A stretch of DNA of 64,000 bases from an uncultured Clostridia bacterium (lineage in GTDB: Bacteria; Bacillota; Clostridia; Oscillospirales; Acutalibacteraceae): positions 1 through 64,000 of the forward strand of contig CALFTN010000068.1 of the NCBI GenBank assembly GCA_937916395.1. The letters run 5' to 3'. Position 1 is the stretch's first letter, and every line of letters begins with the position of its first letter. This document shows, one piece after another, positions 8,612-17,967 of this stretch. Both the position numbers and the translations under genes were made by a program. Under the pieces are notes generated by a model. The model was not told where the DNA came from. It did no database searches and worked only from the letters and a program-made list of their open reading frames with translations.

Positions 8612-9484
8612 ATGTTAACAGAAAAAGAAATGGCAGAAATTGAAGAGCTTATTAAACGAGATATAGAAAACGGCACAATTGAATTAATGCCACAAGATAA
8701 AATTTTTGATTTTCTCCCTAAAAAAGATAACGTAATAAGAGTTATGTCATTTAATATAAGATGTTCTGGCGTAGGGGTGCAAACTGCTGAATCCCGTTAC
8801 ACTCTTGTCAGCGAAACAATTTTCAAGGGTATGCCTGATTCTGTTGGTATTCAGGAAGCAACTCCTGAATGGATGGACTATTTAAAAGACGCGCTAAGTG
8901 ATAAATATGACTATGTTGGAATCCCACGCGAAGAAGATGGTGAATATTCCTCTATCTTCTACTTAAAGGATAAATATTCCGTAAAAGAAAGCGGTAATTT
9001 CTGGCTTTCAGAGACACCCGAAATAGAATCAAAAGGTTGGGACGCTGCCTGTTACAGAATATGCACTTGGGCAGTTTTAGAAAACAAAGAAACTAAAGAA
9101 TGTTATGTTCACGTTAACACTCACCTTGACCACATTGGTATTTTAGCACGCAGAAATGGTGTTGAATTAATGCTTGATAAATTAAGAGAATACAGCAATA
9201 TTCCAGCAGTTTTCACAGCCGATATGAACATTGAAGAAGGCACAGAAAATTATCTTCAATTTGTAAATTCTGGCTTTATGTATGATACAAAACACCAAGC
9301 AGAAAACACAGTCGATTGCCTTACATTCCACAACATCAAACCATCTGTTTATCACGATGTTATTGACTATGTTATGATTAACGATAGATTTTCTGCCGAT
9401 ACTTATAGAGTAGTAACTGCAGGTGTGAATGGCAAATATGTTTCAGACCATTTCCCTGTCTACGCCGACCTCTACATAAAATAA
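8612..9484 (+). CDS. Endonuclease/exonuclease/phosphatase (EEP) family hydrolase
   Basis: This 290-residue member of the DNase I-like EEP superfamily cuts a phosphodiester or phosphomonoester with a divalent metal. Motifs in order are MSFNIR (metal Asn), GIQEA (metal Glu), VNTHLDH (catalytic His), ADMN and SDHFPV near the C terminus (catalytic His). There is no signal peptide. The family includes exonuclease III, inositol phosphatases and sphingomyelinases, and similar short members occur in carbohydrate loci. The GTG at 8603 is in frame, but the ATG at 8612 is better placed. It is the first gene of the operon and is followed after 24 nt by a patatin, so a lipid or sugar-phosphate substrate is possible but unproven. 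Confidence 0.85.
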   Translation: MLTEKEMAEIEELIKRDIENGTIELMPQDKIFDFLPKKDNVIRVMSFNIRCSGVGVQTAESRYTLVSETIFKGMPDSVGIQEATPEWMDYLKDALSDKYDYVGIPREEDGEYSSIFYLKDKYSVKESGNFWLSETPEIESKGWDAACYRICTWAVLENKETKECYVHVNTHLDHIGILARRNGVELMLDKLREYSNIPAVFTADMNIEEGTENYLQFVNSGFMYDTKHQAENTVDCLTFHNIKPSVYHDVIDYVMINDRFSADTYRVVTAGVNGKYVSDHFPVYADLYIK

Positions 9485-9508
9485 AAACAGAGTGAGTGTA
9501 TTTTTAAA

Positions 9509-10360
9509 ATGAGTAAATACGGTTTAATTATGGAAGGCGGAGCAATGCGTGGCTTGTTCACCGCAGGTGTAATGGATGTTTTAATGGAAAACAAAATTCA
9601 CTTTGATGGTGCAATAGGTGTTTCTGCAGGTGCCGCATTTGGTTGCAATTTTAAATCTAACCAGATTGGAAGAGTACTTCGCTATAATAAAAAATACTGC
9701 CGTGACCCTCGCTTTTGCAGTATTCGTTCTCTTATTAAAACTGGTGACTTATATGGTGCAGAATTCTGTTATATCACCATTCCTTATGAATTAGATTTAT
9801 TTGACTGCAAAGCGTATTTAGAGAATCCAATGGATTTTTACGTTGTTTGCACCGATGTTGAAACTGGAAAGCCTGTTTACAGAAAGTGTATTACCGGTCG
9901 CGATGAAGATTTAACGTGGATAAGAGCCTCAGCATCTATGCCAATAGCATCAAGAGTAGTTGAAGCAACTGGCTACAAGCTTCTTGATGGTGGTATTTCT
10001 GACTCAATTCCACTTTCATATTTTGAATCTTTAGGCTACGACAAAAATGTGGTTATATTAACTCAACCAAAAGGTTATATCAAAAAGCCGAGCAAGGCTT
10101 TGCCACTTATAAAAGTATCTTTAAAGGAATACCCCAATGTTTATAAAACAATGGAAAACAGGCACAACGACTACAACGAAACTATTAAAAACATTGAAGA
10201 AGCAGAAAAAAATGGTGATGTTTTAGTAATAAGACCACCAGAAAAGCTCCCCGTAGGCAGAGTTGAGCATAATCCTGATAAATTACAGATTGCTTATGAT
10301 ATCGGCAGAGAAACTGCATTAAAACAATTAGAAGAAATTAAAGAATTTGTTACAAAGTAG
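9509..10360 (+). CDS. Patatin-like phospholipase
   Basis: This 283-residue acyl hydrolase has the patatin fold and a Ser-Asp dyad. The oxyanion loop GGAMRGLFTAGV (residues about 10-21), the nucleophile elbow GVSAGA (about 37-42) and the catalytic DGG in DGGISDSIP (about 160) are all present. There is no signal peptide or membrane segment. It resembles the YlbK/RssA-type patatins found throughout Firmicutes. It is the second gene of the operon, 24 nt after the EEP gene and 8 nt before the GH29 gene. Its role beside glycan genes is unclear; membrane-lipid or acylated-glycan deacylation are guesses. Confidence 0.88.
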   Translation: MSKYGLIMEGGAMRGLFTAGVMDVLMENKIHFDGAIGVSAGAAFGCNFKSNQIGRVLRYNKKYCRDPRFCSIRSLIKTGDLYGAEFCYITIPYELDLFDCKAYLENPMDFYVVCTDVETGKPVYRKCITGRDEDLTWIRASASMPIASRVVEATGYKLLDGGISDSIPLSYFESLGYDKNVVILTQPKGYIKKPSKALPLIKVSLKEYPNVYKTMENRHNDYNETIKNIEEAEKNGDVLVIRPPEKLPVGRVEHNPDKLQIAYDIGRETALKQLEEIKEFVTK

Positions 10361-10368
10361 GTTTTATT

Positions 10369-11718
10369 ATGGAACTCAAAGAATTTTTAAGAGTTGCAGC
10401 AAATGTTAAGCCAGACAAGCCCCAGCTAGAAAGGTTGAGAGAAACACCATTTTATGCATTTGTTCACTTTTCCCCTAACACTTACACAAATTTAGAGTGG
10501 GGTGACGGCACAGAAGACCCTAAAATTTTCAATCCGACAGAGTTAGATTGTGAACAATGGGTTAAAGCTATAAAATCAGCTGGAATGAAGGGGCTTATCC
10601 TCACAGCAAAGCATCACGACGGCTTCTGTCTCTGGCAAACTAAATACACCGAACATTCTATGAAGAATTCGCCATATAAAAATGGTAAAGGTGACATTGT
10701 AAAGGAATGTGCAGATGCGTGTAAAAAGCACGGAATAAAATTTGGCTTTTACCTCTCCCCTTGGGATAGAAACTCAAAATATTACGGCACAGACGAATAC
10801 AATGATTACTATGTAAATCAATTAACAGAGTTACTCACAAACTATGGCGAAATTTTCCACGTGTGGTTTGATAACGCTTGTGGTGAAGGTCCAAACGGTA
10901 AAAAACAGGTTTATGATTTTGACCGCTACATAAAAACTATAAGAAAATATCAGCCGAATGCAACTTTCTTTAATGATAAAGGTGGTATGCGCTGGTGTGG
11001 TAACGAAGCTGGTGCGGCTGCTCATGCACAATGGTGTGTTGTACCTTTCGAGCTTTGCTCAATTGCAGAGCATAAAACAGAGGTTGAACCACTTATGGAA
11101 GGTAGTCTTGATGACATGAGAAACTGTGATGTTGCGTTAGGCTCAATTTCTAATATAATGTATTCAAAAGCACTCACCTTCTGCCCTGCTGAAACAGATA
11201 TGTCTATAAGACCAGGCTGGTTTTATCACGAGGATGAAGAACCACACTCTTTAGACCGACTTTTTGATACTTACCTCAGAACAGTTGGTGGTAACACAAC
11301 TTTCAATTTAAACATTCCCCCAATGAAGAATGGCAAATTCAATGAAAAAGACGTAGCAAGACTTAAAGAGTTAGGCGATAAAATCAATTCTGAACTCGGC
11401 AAAAATTTAGCCGAAGATGCCACTATTACAGAAAACAAAAAGAATGGCACTTATCAGACCGAATTTATTATTGAACTGCCCCAAAAACGAACCATAAAAT
11501 ATCTTGACATAGCAGAAACCATAGCAGAGGGGCAAAAGGTAGAAGCCTTCAGAATTTATATAAAGGATGAAAATAACCTCTGGAAATTCGTATCTAGTGA
11601 AACCACTATAGGTAGCAGAAAAATAGTAGCTTTAGAAGCTGTTGAAACAAACGGAATCAAAGTCCAAATAACCTCTGCAAGAGATGAGGTTAAATTGGAT
11701 TGGATGAAGGTGTATTAA
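10369..11718 (+). CDS. Alpha-L-fucosidase (GH29)
   Basis: This 449-residue retaining fucosidase is of the GH29B-like kind. The TIM barrel starts with FYAFVHFSPNTYT. LTAKHHDGFCLW (about residue 78) and FGFYLSPWDRN (about 124) follow. The nucleophile Asp is in VWFDNACGEG (about 165-174). The C-terminal 110 residues form a beta-sandwich resembling the sugar-binding C domain of the family. There is no signal peptide, so it should act inside the cell. It is the third gene of the operon. With the GH95 and GH78 enzymes it gives this locus capacity for fucose- and rhamnose-bearing oligosaccharides. The ribosome binding site (AGTAGG) is modest. Confidence 0.9.
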   Translation: MELKEFLRVAANVKPDKPQLERLRETPFYAFVHFSPNTYTNLEWGDGTEDPKIFNPTELDCEQWVKAIKSAGMKGLILTAKHHDGFCLWQTKYTEHSMKNSPYKNGKGDIVKECADACKKHGIKFGFYLSPWDRNSKYYGTDEYNDYYVNQLTELLTNYGEIFHVWFDNACGEGPNGKKQVYDFDRYIKTIRKYQPNATFFNDKGGMRWCGNEAGAAAHAQWCVVPFELCSIAEHKTEVEPLMEGSLDDMRNCDVALGSISNIMYSKALTFCPAETDMSIRPGWFYHEDEEPHSLDRLFDTYLRTVGGNTTFNLNIPPMKNGKFNEKDVARLKELGDKINSELGKNLAEDATITENKKNGTYQTEFIIELPQKRTIKYLDIAETIAEGQKVEAFRIYIKDENNLWKFVSSETTIGSRKIVALEAVETNGIKVQITSARDEVKLDWMKVY

Positions 11719-11731
11719 AGGAGCATTTAGC

Positions 11732-14032
11732 ATGAATAAATCAAATATAAAAACAGAAAAACAATATCTTGAAAAAATCAGTGAATTACATAACAGCTTA
11801 AACAAACAGAATGCAAAAAAAATAAATGATGAACTTGATGAATTGTATAATTATAAACCAATTCGTCTTGAATGGTTTTATGCTAAAATGGATGTATTGT
11901 TTGAGTTAGGTGAGGATTTTGCTCAATACAGCGGTCATCTTTATGATAATTACTGGGCTCTCAAGGAAAGTGACAAATTCTCCAAATTATCAAAAACTTT
12001 AATTAAATTAAATGAACGACTTGGTAACTCAGAAGAAGTTGAGAGACTAAAATTTGAATTATATACAAGAACAGAAGAGACAGATATTTCTACACAAAAA
12101 TATTATGAACAATTTTTTAATGACTTCAGTGCTCTATTAATTAATTACGTTGAAGATAACGCTACCAAAGAAGATATAAAAAGAATATTTGAACTGAGCT
12201 TTATTACTTCTGATTTTGTTTTGGCTACAATATTTAAAAATTTATATACTGCAAAATTCAACGAAGATATTACGGTTAATCCAATAGTTTCAAAACGCCC
12301 AAACATTTTTTATTTTGAACAAATATTAAAACAAGATTCACATACCTTCACAGTTCTCTTTAATGAAAGCAATCAATTGGTAATTCTTTCTGTTATTAAA
12401 GCACTTAAAGAGTTAGGTCACAATATTTTTGTTCTTTCTGAACCCCAGAATTTCGAGGTTGATGTTGAAATAGACATATCGAAAACATTGGATATCAGTT
12501 TAGAGAGCATACAAGAAACTGCTGACTTCTACTCAATTTTTCCTGTCCAAATAGTAAAAAACGGGAGAATTTTAGGTGATAACAGACTCCATCTTATTGA
12601 TTACATAAGTAATACTTTATCAAAAGAAAATTTCTCCACTGTTTTAGCATTCAATGACTACATGCTTTCTGTCGAGCAACAAATAGGCTCTAATAAATTT
12701 TTAGAACCGCTTTATACCAATAATATGTCTTATAATACTATGGCATTTGGTTGGAGTGGAGATTATTGCGCCTATATGGATAAGCTTTATAAAATTGATT
12801 CTAAAAAACTTATAAATCAAAAGCCAACAGTAGATTTTTCTATAATTATACCTGTCAGGAATGATTCCTCTGATACATTATTCCACACAATAAGAACTTG
12901 TCTTGATATTAATTACAATGGTAAATATGAAATCGTTATAAGCGACAATTCTTCGAAGGGTAATGAAAAAGTTAAATCAGTAGTTGATAAACTCAACGAT
13001 AAAAGAATTAAATATTACAAACCACCATTTGAGCTTTCTTTGCCTAAAAGTTTCGAGTTTGCGTGTCTTATGGCAAAAGGAGAATTTTTAATCCCCTTTG
13101 GAGCGGATGATGCTATTTTGCCGAACGCTTTAAATGTAATTTCTGATGTTTTAAAAGAACACCCCCATGAAGAAATACTCTTATGGAAAAGAGGGTTTTA
13201 TGCTTGGCCTGGTTTTAACAAGACACAGCAGAATCAGTTTTCTATTTCAACTGAATCTACAACAAGCCTCAATTGTTCCGTACTTCAGTCAAGTCAACTA
13301 TGGGCTTCAATTTTAAACGCACCTAATTTAATGTACACAATACCTTTATTTTACATTAACTCAGGATTCAAAAAATCTTATCTTAACACCTTGCTTACAA
13401 AAACTAGCACCCTTTTCAACGGACCATGCCAAGATATATATACTGGAATTGTTAATATTTGCATAAATAATTCAATTCTATTTTTAGATAAACAATTAAC
13501 CTTTGCGGGAATGTCATCATCCTCCATAGGCGCAAGTTTTAATGTTTCTAAAAAAACTGTTTCAAAAGCCGATATTTCAACAGACTACATTTACATTTAT
13601 AATGATTCTTACTACGAACAACTTATTCCAAGTGTATGGAATGATAGAGGAACATTATATAAATCCATTATGCGAGCTATTTCTAAAGGGCTTTTAGACA
13701 AAAGTTTTTTAGAAAATATTGTAGATTTTAAAAACTTTTATATTAATATGTTGTCACTTATTTCTAAAGATGGTATAATGTTTGAAAAGGAAATGGAGTT
13801 ATTTAAATGTTCAGCAAAAAAAGTAAGCGAAGACTTTTCTGAATGGTTTGATAACACCTATTATAAAAACAATTTTGAACCTGTATATTTCAAAGAAACC
13901 GACGAACCACAAACTGGTCACAGTTACAATATAGGCTTTAACGATAAAAGTTTAACTTTAGACGCTTCTGACTTTGGTGTCAAAAATATTTATGATGCAG
14001 TAGCCCTTTATAAAAAATTAACTGGAATGTAA
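11732..14032 (+). CDS. Large two-part protein with a C-terminal GT2 glycosyltransferase domain
   Basis: This 766-residue protein should transfer a sugar during surface-glycan assembly. From about residue 366 it has a family-2 glycosyltransferase domain: VDFSIIIPVRND, then YEIVISDNSS, and FGADDA (about 451) as the metal-binding DxD-like motif. The first 365 residues are helical and acidic and match no domain I know. They may be a tetratricopeptide-like or interaction module. The end (about 700-766) is also unassigned. There are no transmembrane segments. The ATG follows AAAGGAGC. It lies between the fucosidase and the ThDP enzyme in the same operon, which suggests it adds the deoxy-sugar made by the neighbours. 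That is inference. Confidence 0.75.
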   Translation: MNKSNIKTEKQYLEKISELHNSLNKQNAKKINDELDELYNYKPIRLEWFYAKMDVLFELGEDFAQYSGHLYDNYWALKESDKFSKLSKTLIKLNERLGNSEEVERLKFELYTRTEETDISTQKYYEQFFNDFSALLINYVEDNATKEDIKRIFELSFITSDFVLATIFKNLYTAKFNEDITVNPIVSKRPNIFYFEQILKQDSHTFTVLFNESNQLVILSVIKALKELGHNIFVLSEPQNFEVDVEIDISKTLDISLESIQETADFYSIFPVQIVKNGRILGDNRLHLIDYISNTLSKENFSTVLAFNDYMLSVEQQIGSNKFLEPLYTNNMSYNTMAFGWSGDYCAYMDKLYKIDSKKLINQKPTVDFSIIIPVRNDSSDTLFHTIRTCLDINYNGKYEIVISDNSSKGNEKVKSVVDKLNDKRIKYYKPPFELSLPKSFEFACLMAKGEFLIPFGADDAILPNALNVISDVLKEHPHEEILLWKRGFYAWPGFNKTQQNQFSISTESTTSLNCSVLQSSQLWASILNAPNLMYTIPLFYINSGFKKSYLNTLLTKTSTLFNGPCQDIYTGIVNICINNSILFLDKQLTFAGMSSSSIGASFNVSKKTVSKADISTDYIYIYNDSYYEQLIPSVWNDRGTLYKSIMRAISKGLLDKSFLENIVDFKNFYINMLSLISKDGIMFEKEMELFKCSAKKVSEDFSEWFDNTYYKNNFEPVYFKETDEPQTGHSYNIGFNDKSLTLDASDFGVKNIYDAVALYKKLTGM

Positions 14033-14056
14033 ATTCCCTTGAAAGAAGGATTCAAC

Positions 14057-15892
14057 TTGAAGATTCAATTAGCTGAATATGTAGCAAATTTTTTAGTGGA
14101 GCATAACATAACAGACTGCTTTAGCGTAGTCGGTGGCGGTGCTATGTATCTCAATAACGCATTTGGTCACCATGAAGAACTCATTGTTACATATAACCAT
14201 CATGAACAAGCATGTGCTATTGCGGCTGAATCTTATGCCAGACTTGAAAATAAAATTGCTGCTGTATGTGTAACTACTGGTCCTGGTGGAATAAATGCTT
14301 TAACCGGTGTTGCTTGTGGATGGCTTGACTCTATTCCTATGATGATTATAAGTGGTCAGGTTCGTTACGATACCACTTCACGTTATGCAAAAAAAAATTG
14401 TGCTATTAATCTTCGCTCTTTTGGCGATCAGGAATATGACATTGTGTCGTGTGTAGAACACATGACAAAATATGCAGTAATGATAGAAGAACCTTTAAAA
14501 ATTAAATATGTTTTAGAAAAAGCATATCATCTTGCTACAACAGGCAGACCTGGACCTGTTTGGATTGATATTCCCCTCAATTTTCAATCAGCTATTATAG
14601 AAACTGATGACCTTATCTCTTACTCACCCGATGAGAATGATACTTCACTTCCACCAAAATTAGACTCCAACACAGTAAACACAGTTATTGAAGAAATAAA
14701 AAAAGCTAAAAGGCCTGTGCTTTATGCAGGTTATGGAATCCGTCTTTCAAATGGTTACAATGTTTTCAGAAAACTTATAGAAAAACTCAATATTCCTGTT
14801 GTAACTTATTGGAATGCAATTGATTTAATTGAAAATGACCATAGATTATATTGTGGCCGTGGTGGCAATATGGGTGACAGACCTGGTAATTTCGCTGTTC
14901 AGAATGCAGATTTAGTAATTGCTATTGGCACAAGAATTTCAATACGACAAGTAGGTTACAATTGGAACACTTGGGCAAGAGAAGCAAAGGTTATAATGGT
15001 TGATATTGATGAAAATGAAATGAAAAAACCTACAATTCATGTAGATTTACCAATTCATGCAGACGCTAAAGATTTTATGAAAGAATTACTTGCTTCAATA
15101 CAGGAAGATAAATTATTTGAAAACGAAGAATGGATTTCTATTTGTAATAATTGGAAAAACAAATACCCTGTTGTTTCAGAAAAACACTATAATTCATCTA
15201 ATAAAAATGTAAATGTATATGCATTCATTGACTGTCTTAGCAAAAACCTTGCAGAAAACAGTTTGACTGCTGTTTCTAATGGTGCTTGTTGTGTTGCAGG
15301 TAGTCAGGCATTTATAATAAAGAAAAATTCACGTTTTACAAACAATAATGCTATTGCAAGCATGGGTTATGGTTTACCTGCTGCTATTGGTATGTGCATT
15401 GGTAGTAACAGAAAGCAAACAATTTGTCTTGAAGGTGACGGAAGCATAATGATGAACCTTCAGGAATTGCAAACAATTATTACTAACAATTTGCCTGTTA
15501 AAATCTTTCTTATAAATAATTCAGGTTACCACTCAATTAGACAAACACAAAACAATTTATTTAAAGATAAATCAAAAGTAGGCATAGGGCCTGAATCCAA
15601 CGACCTGTCTTTTCCGAATTTTGAAAAACTGACCACAGCTTTTGGGTATGATTATTATTCTGTAAAAAGCAAATCAGAAATGGCTGAAACAATACAAAAA
15701 GTGTTAAGTGAAAACGGACCTGTTTTTTGTGAGGTATTCACTGATACTGAGCAGAATTGGGAACCAAAAAACAGCACAAAAAAATTACCAGACGGAAAGT
15801 TGTTTAGCCCACCACTTGAAGATTTAGCACCTTTCTTACCACGAGAAGAATTAGAAAAGAATATGTTTATAAAAACAATAAATATCAACTAA
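14057..15892 (+). CDS. ThDP-dependent acetolactate-synthase-like enzyme, candidate YerE-type sugar acyl-branching enzyme
   Basis: This 611-residue protein has the three-domain fold of acetohydroxyacid synthase. The catalytic Glu lies in HHEQACAIAAE (about residue 49), and TTGPGG follows. The central FAD/ADP-like domain spans about 190-330. The ThDP motif starts at GDGSIMMNLQE (about 460) and ends in NN (about 487). The TTG at 14057 is chosen because AGAAGGA lies 6 nt before it; an upstream TTG at 14039 has no such site. No small regulatory subunit is encoded nearby, which argues against branched-chain amino acid synthesis. In Yersinia, a ThDP enzyme (YerE) adds a two-carbon unit from pyruvate to CDP-4-keto-3,6-dideoxyglucose. 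The CDP-dideoxyhexose genes rfbFGH converge on this operon, so the same role is inferred here. Confidence 0.8.
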   Translation: MKIQLAEYVANFLVEHNITDCFSVVGGGAMYLNNAFGHHEELIVTYNHHEQACAIAAESYARLENKIAAVCVTTGPGGINALTGVACGWLDSIPMMIISGQVRYDTTSRYAKKNCAINLRSFGDQEYDIVSCVEHMTKYAVMIEEPLKIKYVLEKAYHLATTGRPGPVWIDIPLNFQSAIIETDDLISYSPDENDTSLPPKLDSNTVNTVIEEIKKAKRPVLYAGYGIRLSNGYNVFRKLIEKLNIPVVTYWNAIDLIENDHRLYCGRGGNMGDRPGNFAVQNADLVIAIGTRISIRQVGYNWNTWAREAKVIMVDIDENEMKKPTIHVDLPIHADAKDFMKELLASIQEDKLFENEEWISICNNWKNKYPVVSEKHYNSSNKNVNVYAFIDCLSKNLAENSLTAVSNGACCVAGSQAFIIKKNSRFTNNNAIASMGYGLPAAIGMCIGSNRKQTICLEGDGSIMMNLQELQTIITNNLPVKIFLINNSGYHSIRQTQNNLFKDKSKVGIGPESNDLSFPNFEKLTTAFGYDYYSVKSKSEMAETIQKVLSENGPVFCEVFTDTEQNWEPKNSTKKLPDGKLFSPPLEDLAPFLPREELEKNMFIKTININ

Positions 15893-15908
15893 ATGTAGGT
15901 GGAAATAT

Positions 15909-17087
15909 ATGAAACAAAACTGTTTATCTTGCGGTGCTTCTCTACCGAATACGCCGCTATTATATTTAAATGATATGCCGGCATCAGCACAAAACTTTCC
16001 GGAAAAAGAGCAATTAAAGAACGAGAAAACTATTTCGTTAAAGCTAAAGCAATGCAAAATGTGTGGCTTAGTACAATTTGATTGCAATGCAGTAGATTAC
16101 TATAAAGATGTTATCCGTTCTGGTGGTTTTTCTTCCACTATGTACAACCTTAGAAAGAATCAATACACACATTTAATTAATACGTATAATCTTCAGAATA
16201 AGAAATTTATTGAAATAGGCTGTGGCGGCGGTGAATTTTTATCTATTTTAACTGAATTCCCTGTTAAAGTTTTTGGGATAGAACACAATTCTTCTCTTGT
16301 AGATGTAGCAGTTAGCAGAGGATTAAATGTAACCCAAAATTTTTTGGAAAAACCAACAAACATTTTAGAAGATGGTCCCTTTGATGTTTTCCTCTCTTTT
16401 AATTTCCTAGAACACCAACCGAACCCTAATGGCATGCTTCAAGCAATATACAATAATTTAACAGATGATGGTATGGGGTTAATTACAGTACCAAGTTTTG
16501 AGTACATCATGGAACACAACTCATTTTATGAACTGATAAGAGATCACCTTGCATACTACACTTTTGACACTTTACGTTTCTTACTAGAAAAAAATGGATT
16601 TACTATACTAGAACAACAGATAGTGAATCGCGATACAATTTCTGTAATAGTAAAAAAGAAACCTATGTTGGATGTTTCGAATTTAACTCGCAACCACTAC
16701 GATATACAAACCCAATTAAACAACTATATCGACAGTAAAATAAACGAAAACAAAACGGTTGCTATTTGGGGGGCCAGTCACCAATGCCTTACACTAACAA
16801 CAACAGCCAAATTGAGAGAAAAAATAAGATATATAATTGATTCAGCGCCATTCAAGCAAGGCAAATTCACTCCAGGATCTCATATCCCAATAATCTCTCC
16901 AGATGATGCAATTATCAATCCTGTTGATGTTATAATTATCATAGCACCCGGTTACACCAATGAAATTGCAGATATTATACGCACCAAAATTGGTGAAAAC
17001 ATTGAAATTGCTGTAATCATGTCAAAAAGCCTTCAGATGTATGAGGATATAAAAAATGTCAACAATAATAATGACCGGAGCAACTAG
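15909..17087 (+). CDS. Class I SAM-dependent methyltransferase, sugar C-methyltransferase type
   Basis: This 392-residue protein has the three-part layout of NDP-sugar C-methyltransferases (TylC3-like). It begins with an N-terminal zinc site, CLSCG (residues 5-9) and CKMCG (about 50-54). A SAM-binding Rossmann domain follows with IGCGGGEF (about 102-109). A C-terminal domain has a second Rossmann-like motif, VAIWGASHQC (about 281-290). The family methylates C-3 or a nearby carbon of 4-keto deoxy-sugars. It lies 16 nt after the ThDP enzyme, and the next gene starts inside it, with a 32-nt overlap. It could add a methyl branch to the same CDP-sugar or belong to a separate modification. The substrate is not known. 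Confidence 0.82.
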   Translation: MKQNCLSCGASLPNTPLLYLNDMPASAQNFPEKEQLKNEKTISLKLKQCKMCGLVQFDCNAVDYYKDVIRSGGFSSTMYNLRKNQYTHLINTYNLQNKKFIEIGCGGGEFLSILTEFPVKVFGIEHNSSLVDVAVSRGLNVTQNFLEKPTNILEDGPFDVFLSFNFLEHQPNPNGMLQAIYNNLTDDGMGLITVPSFEYIMEHNSFYELIRDHLAYYTFDTLRFLLEKNGFTILEQQIVNRDTISVIVKKKPMLDVSNLTRNHYDIQTQLNNYIDSKINENKTVAIWGASHQCLTLTTTAKLREKIRYIIDSAPFKQGKFTPGSHIPIISPDDAIINPVDVIIIIAPGYTNEIADIIRTKIGENIEIAVIMSKSLQMYEDIKNVNNNNDRSN

Positions 17088-17964
17088 CTTTCTTGGTCTC
17101 AACACACTTTCACACCTTCTTTCTCAAGGAAACACTATATATGCATTAGTGAGAAAAGACTCCCCCAAACTTCCATTATTGCCAGACTCGCCTAATTTAA
17201 TAACCATCTACGGTGATTTAAATGATATTGATATAATTTATAATTTTGTAAAAAAAGCAAATTACTTTTTACATTTTGGTTGGGATGGCTCTGGGAATTT
17301 AGGAAGAGCTGACACAGAGATGCAGAACAAAAATATTGCTTACTCAATTAAAGCCCTTAAGCTTGCTGAAAAAACCAATTGTTCAAAATTTATTTTTTCA
17401 GGGTCGCAAGCAGAATACGGTAAAACAACCGAGCAGATTTTTGAAACGAACAAGTGCTCACCTATATCTGCGTACGGCAAAGCGAAATTAAAATTTTCTG
17501 AATATGCATTTAAATACACACAAAATAAACCAATTGAATTTTTACACTTAAGAATCTTCAGTGTATACGGATATGGTGACCGTGATAATACCTTGGTTGA
17601 TTTATGTGTTAAAAACTTTGATGCAGATACGCTCACTCAATTAGGTTGTTGTCAACAATACTGGAATTATTTATATATTGACGATTTTGTTTTTATAATA
17701 ACTAAGCTTTTGAATTATCCCACAAAAAGTGGAATTTATAATATTGCCAGCAAAGATACAAGAATCCTTCGTGATTTTGTAGAAGAAATCTACGACCTTT
17801 CAACAAAAAAAGGTAAATATACTTTTTCTGCAAATGAACAAAACCCAGAAGGTTCTCCCATACTACAGCCTAATATAGATAAGCTTATTTCTATTATAGG
17901 AAATTTTGAATTCAAATTATTTTCAGAAGGAATAAAAGAAATTAAAGAAAAAATGAAAGGATGA
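17056..17964 (+). CDS. NAD-dependent epimerase/dehydratase-family SDR (nucleotide-sugar enzyme)
   Basis: This 302-residue extended SDR has the cofactor motif TGATSFLG (residues 7-14), FSGSQAEYG (catalytic Ser region, about 115-123) and the Tyr/Lys pair in YGKAK (about 140-144). The length fits 4-ketoreductases and epimerases of nucleotide sugars. The ATG lies 32 nt inside the methyltransferase gene, with GAGG before it, so translation is probably coupled. Within this locus it may reduce or epimerise the CDP-keto-sugar made by the RfbFGH enzymes, or act like YerF on the acetyl branch. The alcohol dehydrogenase 3 nt downstream is a rival for that step. Confidence 0.82.
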   Translation: MSTIIMTGATSFLGLNTLSHLLSQGNTIYALVRKDSPKLPLLPDSPNLITIYGDLNDIDIIYNFVKKANYFLHFGWDGSGNLGRADTEMQNKNIAYSIKALKLAEKTNCSKFIFSGSQAEYGKTTEQIFETNKCSPISAYGKAKLKFSEYAFKYTQNKPIEFLHLRIFSVYGYGDRDNTLVDLCVKNFDADTLTQLGCCQQYWNYLYIDDFVFIITKLLNYPTKSGIYNIASKDTRILRDFVEEIYDLSTKKGKYTFSANEQNPEGSPILQPNIDKLISIIGNFEFKLFSEGIKEIKEKMKG

Positions 17965-17967
17965 CTT

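Noticed and set aside
14039..14057. TTG at 14039 as the start of the ThDP enzyme
   Set aside because: The AGAAGGA site lies downstream of it and properly before the TTG at 14057, which also gives the usual N terminus of the family.
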